A stretch of DNA of 64,000 bases from Streptomyces sp. NRRL B-3428 (GTDB taxonomy: Bacteria > Actinomycetota > Actinomycetes > Streptomycetales > Streptomycetaceae). The notes under the pieces are model-generated. The model saw only the letters and a list, made by a program, of their open reading frames with translations. It made no database searches and was not told the DNA's origin. The first letter of the stretch is position 1, and every line of letters begins with the position of its first letter. Below are positions 59,664-64,000 of this stretch, in pieces. The stretch lies in assembly GCA_000721375.1 (NCBI GenBank), contig JOGW01000017.1, forward strand, positions 95,500 through 159,499. The letters run 5' to 3'. A program made the translations under genes and the position numbers.

Positions 59664-60491
59664 TCACGCAGCCCCCATCGGCGGTGCGGGGATGCCCGGG
59701 TAGTCCGGCGGGGGCTTCAGGCGCTGGCCGGGGAGGCCGCCCTTCTCGTACTTCAGGAGCTTCTGCGCCTTCTCCGGGTCGGTCTCCCCCTCGCCGTACG
59801 ACGGGCAGAGGGAGGCGATCGGGCAGGCCCCGCAGGCGGGCTTGCGGGCGTGGCAGATACGGCGGCCGTGGAAGATGATCCGGTGCGAGAGCATCGTCCA
59901 GTCGCTCTTCGGGAAGATCTCGCAGATCAGCGCCTCGACCTTCTCGGGGTCCTCCTCGTCGGTCCACTTCCAGCGGCGTACGAGGCGGCCGAAGTGGGTG
60001 TCGACGGTGATGCCCGGGACGCCGAAGGCATTGCCCAGGACGACATTGGCGGTCTTGCGGCCGACGCCCGGGAGCTTCACGAGCTCCTTGAGGGTGCCGG
60101 GGACCTCGCCGCCGTGTTCGTCGCGCAGGGCCTTGGCGAGGCCCATGATCGACTTGGTCTTGGCGCGGAAGAAGCCGGTGGGGCGGATCAGCTCCTCGAC
60201 CTCCTCCGGGTTGGCCGCGGCCAGGTCCTCGGGGGTCGGGTACTTGGCGAACAGGCCCGGTGTCGTCTGGTTGACCCTCAGGTCGGTGGTCTGCGCCGAG
60301 AGCACGGTGGCGACGAGCAGCTGGAACGGGTTCTCGAAGTCGAGCTCCGGATGGGCGTACGGGTAGACGTCGGCGAGCGCGCGATTGATCTTGCGCGCCT
60401 GACGCACCAGGCCGGTCCGCGTCTGCGGGGGCTTGGCTTTCCTGATGACCGGAGGGCCCGCGGCGCCCGGCTCCTTGTCGCTTTTCGCCAT
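59664..60491 (-). CDS. nth: Endonuclease III
   Basis: 275 residues. Bifunctional DNA glycosylase/AP lyase of base-excision repair acting on oxidised pyrimidines. The helix-hairpin-helix [20 protein letters not shown] holds the catalytic Lys, [13 protein letters not shown] the catalytic Asp, and the C-terminal [17 protein letters not shown] binds a 4Fe-4S cluster (C-x6-C-x2-C-x5-C). The N-terminal 25 residues and C-terminal 30 are species-specific extensions. ATG 60491. It lies 55 bases upstream of the NUDIX gene, likely one operon with it and marP. Confidence 0.96.
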   Translation of the reverse strand: MAKSDKEPGAAGPPVIRKAKPPQTRTGLVRQARKINRALADVYPYAHPELDFENPFQLLVATVLSAQTTDLRVNQTTPGLFAKYPTPEDLAAANPEEVEELIRPTGFFRAKTKSIMGLAKALRDEHGGEVPGTLKELVKLPGVGRKTANVVLGNAFGVPGITVDTHFGRLVRRWKWTDEEDPEKVEALICEIFPKSDWTMLSHRIIFHGRRICHARKPACGACPIASLCPSYGEGETDPEKAQKLLKYEKGGLPGQRLKPPPDYPGIPAPPMGAA

Positions 60492-60610
60492 ACCGAGAGC
60501 CTACGGGGAGGGGCTGACACCACGTGGGTGGTTGGACGGGCTGTCCGCTTCTCTCAACGCGTGCGTCCGGTGCGCTCGGCGCACCCGGCGCTCTTGGTGC
60601 TCCCGGCGCG

Positions 60611-60663
60611 CCCGCCCGGGTTTCCCGGTGCACCCGCCCGGGTTTCCCGGTGCACCCGCCCTG
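60611..60663. repeat. 22-bp tandem repeat between nth and the histidine kinase
   Basis: CCCGCCCGGGTTTCCCGGTG plus CA at 60611-60632 is repeated exactly at 60633-60654, and a third copy begins at 60655. It lies in the 250-base divergent spacer and holds CCCGGG palindromes like the array at 58770. Confidence 0.8.
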
Positions 60664-60741
60664 CCCTCTGGTGCGCCGCATACCGGCGTAAATGAGAATG
60701 ATCGCGCGGCCAACAGGTGATCGCAGGGCGAAAGGGGCGCA

Positions 60742-62034
60742 GTGCGCGCGGAACGAGCGGCGTCTGCCGAGGCCGAAGTGAGGGCGGCGGCAGGCGGGTC
60801 GCGCCCGGAGGAAGCCGAGCTGCTCGCGGAGGAGGCCGATCCGGACGCGGGCTGGCTGGCCCTGGCCATGCATCTGACGTTCTTCGTGCTGCACGGAACC
60901 GCCCTGATCCGCTGGATCCAGCGTCACCCGCCCTGGGTCAACTCACCGCTCGTCATCACCCTGGCCGTACTCCTCGCCGCCCTCTACGCCTCCGGGGTCG
61001 GCCGTGACGCGTACGCGGCGATGAACCCTTCGGCGCGGCGGCCGCAGCTCTGGCCGCGGGTGTGGCTGGCCTCGGTGGTCGTGGTGTGGGCGGTCCTGGT
61101 GGAGCTCGCGCCGAGTTTCGCGTGGGTGGCCGTACCGCTCATCTACGCGGCGCTGCGGATCCTGCCGCCACTGGCCGCGTGTGTGCTCGTCGGGCTGCTC
61201 ACGCTCTTCGTGATCATCGCGCAGCTGACCCTGTCGCCGCGGTTCGATCTGGACCTGGTGGTGGGGCCCGCGGCGGTGGCCGGGTTCGCCACCGCCGTCT
61301 TCCTGCACATGGAACGGCTCGCGAACCGGCAGCGGCGACTGATCGACGATCTGATCCGTACGCGCCGGGAGTTGGCCGCCACGGAGCGCCGGGCCGGCAC
61401 GCTCGCCGAGCGGCAGCGCCTCTCCATGGAGATCCACGACACCCTCGCGCAGGGCCTTTCGAGTCAGCAGATGCTGCTGCAGGCGGCCGAGCGGACCTGG
61501 GGCGCGGATCCGGCCAAGGCGCACGGTCATGTGCGCGCCGCCACGAAGATCGTCGAGCACAATCTCACCGAGGCCCGGCGCTTCGTGCACGATCTGGCCC
61601 CGGCCGATCTGGCGCTCTCCGGCGGGCTGCCGGACGCGCTGCGGGCGTTGGCCTCCCGCGAGAGCGACGAGGAGCTGCGGGTCCTGGTCCACACGGACGG
61701 GCAGGCCGGGCCCGAGCTGCCCGAGCGGGTGCAGTCGACGCTCCTGCGGATCGCGCAGGGGGCCCTTGCGAACGTACGGGAGCATGCGCGGGCCACCACC
61801 GCCGTCCTCACGCTGACCACGCTCGAGGACCGGGCGGTGCTCGATGTCGCCGACGACGGGCGCGGCTTCGATCCGGCCTCGCTGCCCGAGGCGCCCGGGG
61901 GTTCGCGCGGGCACGGACTTCCGGCGATCCGGGCGCGGGTGCGACAGCTCGGCGGGACGCTGACGGTGGAATCCGCACCTGGGGAAGGGACCGTGCTGAC
62001 CGTGACCATCCCGCTGGGTGTCGCGCGGGACTGA
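60742..62034 (+). CDS. Sensor histidine kinase, NarL/DegS type, apparently orphan
   Basis: 430 residues from a GTG at 60742. About five transmembrane helices (about 45-195, no large extracellular loop) precede a HisKA_3 dimerisation domain with the phospho-His in RQRLSMEIHDTLAQGLSSQQ. A HATPase domain follows: ANVREHARATTAVLTL (N box), VADDGRGFDPAS, and RGHGLPAIRARVRQLGGTL. It would phosphorylate a NarL-type response regulator, but no such gene lies within the window on either side. Neighbours are nth (divergent) and crp (same strand, 325 bases on). Confidence 0.92.
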   Translation: MRAERAASAEAEVRAAAGGSRPEEAELLAEEADPDAGWLALAMHLTFFVLHGTALIRWIQRHPPWVNSPLVITLAVLLAALYASGVGRDAYAAMNPSARRPQLWPRVWLASVVVVWAVLVELAPSFAWVAVPLIYAALRILPPLAACVLVGLLTLFVIIAQLTLSPRFDLDLVVGPAAVAGFATAVFLHMERLANRQRRLIDDLIRTRRELAATERRAGTLAERQRLSMEIHDTLAQGLSSQQMLLQAAERTWGADPAKAHGHVRAATKIVEHNLTEARRFVHDLAPADLALSGGLPDALRALASRESDEELRVLVHTDGQAGPELPERVQSTLLRIAQGALANVREHARATTAVLTLTTLEDRAVLDVADDGRGFDPASLPEAPGGSRGHGLPAIRARVRQLGGTLTVESAPGEGTVLTVTIPLGVARD

Positions 62035-62278
62035 GCCCTTTCCTGGGCCATCGGCTGTCCGTTATGCACCTTTTCCAGCAATCGCGACGGCGCGTTCGCC
62101 CACAGCAGAATCGGTGGGAGCAACCATGACACCCGACACCCTTGGCCAGCGCTCTCACCGGCCTGTTGGACATTCAGGGCGTCCTGCGAGGCGGTCCCGC
62201 GGATGGCCGGATTCCGACTGGCTGCCCCCGATTGGGTCCCCCGTCGCACTGGACACCTCTTCGGTACGGCAAACTTGT

Positions 62279-62292
62279 TGTGACTGATCACA
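62279..62292. promoter_or_regulatory. Candidate Crp site in the crp promoter
   Basis: TGTGACTGATCACA is a dyad with TGTGA/TCACA arms as in Crp sites, but the centre is 4 bases, two shorter than the classical 6. It lies 67 bases upstream of the crp start in an AT-rich patch, suggesting autoregulation. Confidence 0.5.
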
Positions 62293-62358
62293 CTGTTTGC
62301 TACGTCCTGCAATATGGGCACGACAGCTCACTGAGCCGGACGACATAGGAGAGAACTC

Positions 62359-63033
62359 GTGGACGACGTTCTGCGGCGCGCCCCGCTCTTCGCGGCGCTC
62401 GATGACGAGCAGGCGGCGGAGCTGCGCGCCTCCATGAGTGAGGTGACCCTCGCGCGCGGCGACGCGCTGTTCCACGAGGGCGACCCGGGTGACCGCCTGT
62501 ACGTGGTCACCGAGGGCAAGGTGAAGCTGCACCGCACCTCCCCGGACGGCCGCGAGAACATGCTGGCTGTGCTCGGCCCCGGTGAGCTCATCGGTGAGCT
62601 CTCGCTGTTCGACCCGGGCCCGCGTACCGCCACCGCCTCGGCGCTGACCGAGGTCAAGCTGCTCGGCCTCGGCCACGGCGACCTGCAGCCCTGGCTGAAC
62701 GCGCGTCCCGAGGTGGCCGCCGCGCTGCTGCGCGCCGTCGCCCGGCGCCTGCGCAAGACCAACGACCAGATGTCCGACCTGGTCTTCTCCGACGTGCCGG
62801 GCCGTGTGGCCCGTGCGCTCCTCGACCTGTCGCGCCGCTTCGGTGTGCAGTCGGAGGAGGGCATCCACGTGGTGCACGACCTCACGCAGGAGGAGCTGGC
62901 CCAGCTGGTCGGCGCCTCGCGCGAGACCGTGAACAAGGCGCTGGCGGACTTCGCCGGCCGCGGCTGGCTGCGCCTGGAGGCGCGTGCGGTGATCCTGCTC
63001 GACGTGGAGCGGCTCGCGAAGCGTTCGCGCTGA
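62359..63033 (+). CDS. crp: Crp/Fnr-family regulator (cAMP receptor protein)
   Basis: 224 residues from a GTG with AGGAGAG upstream. The cyclic-nucleotide domain (about 1-125) includes LFHEGDPGDRLYVVTEGKVK and the cAMP pocket PGELIGELSLFDPGPRTATA (E and R-T). The long dimer helix (RPEVAAALLRAVARRLRKTN) is followed by a winged helix with DLTQEELAQLVGASRETVNKALADFAGRGW. It is the Streptomyces Crp, a pleiotropic regulator of germination and antibiotic production in S. coelicolor. A Crp-like dyad precedes it and a strong terminator follows. Confidence 0.96.
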   Translation: MDDVLRRAPLFAALDDEQAAELRASMSEVTLARGDALFHEGDPGDRLYVVTEGKVKLHRTSPDGRENMLAVLGPGELIGELSLFDPGPRTATASALTEVKLLGLGHGDLQPWLNARPEVAAALLRAVARRLRKTNDQMSDLVFSDVPGRVARALLDLSRRFGVQSEEGIHVVHDLTQEELAQLVGASRETVNKALADFAGRGWLRLEARAVILLDVERLAKRSR

Positions 63034-63054
63034 CTTTCCGCGTTCGTACGCGAA

Positions 63055-63084
63055 GAGGGCCCCGCCGGTTTCGGCGGGGCCCTC
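63055..63084 (+). terminator. Terminator-like hairpin after crp
   Basis: GAGGGCCCCGCC (63055-63066) / GGCGGGGCCCTC (63073-63084), a perfect 12-bp stem with loop GGTTTC. No real T run follows on either strand, as is frequent in Streptomyces terminators. Confidence 0.8.
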
Positions 63085-63087
63085 TCG

Positions 63088-63136
63088 CTGTCTCGGTCGC
63101 TGTCGCTGTCGCTGTCTCCGTCGCTATCGCTATCGC
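63088..63136. repeat. TCGCTG/TCGCTA hexamer repeats
   Basis: Six to seven hexamers of TCGCTG, TCTCCG and TCGCTA run into the 3' end of the first phage-type gene, with the last units coding its C-terminus. Confidence 0.7.
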
Positions 63137-63399
63137 AGGAACGTTCCGTACACCGCGGTGACCAGGGCGAGCACTCCGGTCACCGCCGCGACCGACGGCA
63201 GCGGCCAGCGGGCCCGCTCCAGGGCGTCGATCCGCACCTCGTGATCGACGAGCTGCTTGTCGGTCTGGTCGCTGCGCTGCACCAGCAGGGCGAGCGAGCC
63301 GTCGATCCGGGCGAAACCCGCCTCGACGGTGCCGCGCAGCCGTTCCAGCTCCAGGGCGACGGGGGTCGCGTCCGAGAGACTCGTGCGTTGAGCGCTCAT
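63130..63399 (-). CDS. Small phage-type membrane protein (coiled coil + TM)
   Basis: 89 residues. A coiled-coil region (ALELERLRGTVEAGFARIDG and LLVQRSDQTDKQLVDHEVRI) is followed by one transmembrane helix (about 68-87, LPSVAAVTGVLALVTAVYGTFL). Proteins of this form lie beside holins in actinophage lysis or tail cassettes. Its ATG overlaps the stop of the gene upstream by 4 bases. Function is inferred from context only. Confidence 0.75.
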   Translation of the reverse strand: MSAQRTSLSDATPVALELERLRGTVEAGFARIDGSLALLVQRSDQTDKQLVDHEVRIDALERARWPLPSVAAVTGVLALVTAVYGTFLR

Positions 63400-63641
63400 G
63401 GCGAGCCTCCTTCCGCTTGTCGCCGGTGCGGCACCTCCGTACTCAGCCACGCCGGCAGCAGTCGCTGTACGCCCGGCAGTGCCATGACCCTGGCGAGAGA
63501 ACCCGCGACGGCGAGCGCACCCGCCGCCCACGGCAGGCCCGCGGGGATACCGGCCGCCTCGACGAGAGCGGGCAGGACGACCGCGATGCCGACCGCGGTC
63601 TGCAGCACGGTACGGATGGTGCGCTTGGCGGCTTCTGTCAT
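63396..63641 (-). CDS. Putative phage holin
   Basis: 81 residues with two hydrophobic helices (about 10-28, VLQTAVGIAVVLPALVEAAG; about 35-52, LPWAAGALAVAGSLARVMA) and a charged tail, starting MTEAAKRTIRT. This is the usual look of actinophage holins, which permeabilise the membrane for lysis. ATG 63641 follows GGAGCGCC. It is coupled to the coiled-coil gene downstream (ATGA) and is 14 bases after the tail-type gene. Confidence 0.7.
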   Translation of the reverse strand: MTEAAKRTIRTVLQTAVGIAVVLPALVEAAGIPAGLPWAAGALAVAGSLARVMALPGVQRLLPAWLSTEVPHRRQAEGGSP

Positions 63642-63655
63642 GGCGCTCCTCCGGT

Positions 63656-64000
63656 TCACACGGTCCAGTAGTTGGCCTGCAGGTCGGAGAAGGCGAGCGT
63701 GCCGGTGGCGGTGCCGTTGGCCACCTGGATGTGCCACTGGACACGGTTGCCGTCATCGCAGAAAGCGCCGTTGCGGGACTGCGTGATGAACGTGTCGCCC
63801 GAGGTCACCACGTGCTCCTCGATCGGCCCCGGCTTCTGCAGCGCACCCGGGCTCGCACCACTGACCTCGGCGAACCGCGTCTGGATCGTCGTACCCTCCG
63901 TCAGACCCGAGATCCGCGCCGAAGCCGTCACCAGATAATGCGCCGGACCCTGAATGAACGAAGCACCATCCGCCGGATGCATCGCACCACCATCCGAATA
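63656..64000 (-). CDS. C-terminal part of a phage tail-type protein (cut by window edge)
   Basis: 115 codons are visible and the frame stays open to the end of the window. The translation (HYLVTASARISGLTEGTTIQ, then EHVVTSGDTFITQSRNGAFC and VQWHIQVANGTATGTLAFSD) is a beta-rich Gly/Thr-rich fold with a Cys, like the C-terminal receptor or fibre domain of actinophage tail proteins. It precedes holin-like genes on the same strand, in keeping with a prophage or phage-derived cassette beyond the edge. The exact family is unknown. Confidence 0.65.
   Translation of the reverse strand, partial: YSDGGAMHPADGASFIQGPAHYLVTASARISGLTEGTTIQTRFAEVSGASPGALQKPGPIEEHVVTSGDTFITQSRNGAFCDDGNRVQWHIQVANGTATGTLAFSDLQANYWTV

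Overview
The window is a 64 kb stretch of a Streptomyces (or very close Streptomycetaceae) chromosome. The evidence is very high GC with strong third-position bias, frequent GTG/TTG starts, a bldG gene almost identical to the developmental regulator of S. coelicolor, a lysine-repeat topA, a membrane/thymidylate kinase fusion, and a gene order from tmk-topA through hppA-bldG-helicase-Tad-acs-nhaA-nth-crp that matches my recollection of the S. coelicolor SCO354x-357x region. No database could be searched, so family names rest on motifs and memory.

Region 1 (1-15.9 kb) is accessory-like. It holds a SigE-type sigma factor operon, a tRNA-Thr(CGT), a small GntR locus, and a beta-glucoside-type PTS permease with its own BglG/LicT-type antiterminator. 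A recognisable RAT RNA element overlaps an intrinsic terminator in the PTS leader. After these come two drug-efflux-type MFS transporters with a TetR regulator, a LysE exporter, and an ECF41 sigma factor paired with an NDH-2-like flavoprotein.

Region 2 (15.9-36.2 kb) is mostly reverse-strand core: an SlpD/E-type peptidase, holB, a tmk fusion, topA with paired dyads in its leader, a Ser/Thr kinase, an MFS/MarR pair, a methyltransferase, a small lipoprotein, the H+-pyrophosphatase hppA, and bldG with its anti-sigma-type partner.

Region 3 (36.2-47.9 kb) holds a MrfA-like helicase and a seven-gene Tad/Flp-type pilus and secretion operon with 4-nt overlaps, in the order of M. tuberculosis Rv3660c-Rv3654c. 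It is followed by a HAD hydrolase flanked by two non-coding RNAs: a 6C RNA with two C-rich hairpin loops on the reverse strand, and a probable Ms1/6S-like RNA on the forward strand behind a 4 x 23 bp tandem repeat. A Fic-like gene and a CooC-like ATPase diverge after this.

Region 4 (47.9-63.1 kb) holds a deacetylase lipoprotein, a SulP-carbonic anhydrase fusion, acs, nhaA, a holin-like membrane protein, an epoxide-hydrolase-type enzyme, marP, a NUDIX CoA pyrophosphatase with a His-rich N-terminal repeat, nth, an apparently orphan histidine kinase, and crp. The last 0.9 kb enters a phage-derived cassette (two small membrane proteins and a tail-type protein) cut by the window edge. Short intergenic tandem repeats of 22-26 bp recur at four places, at the ends of otherwise core genes.
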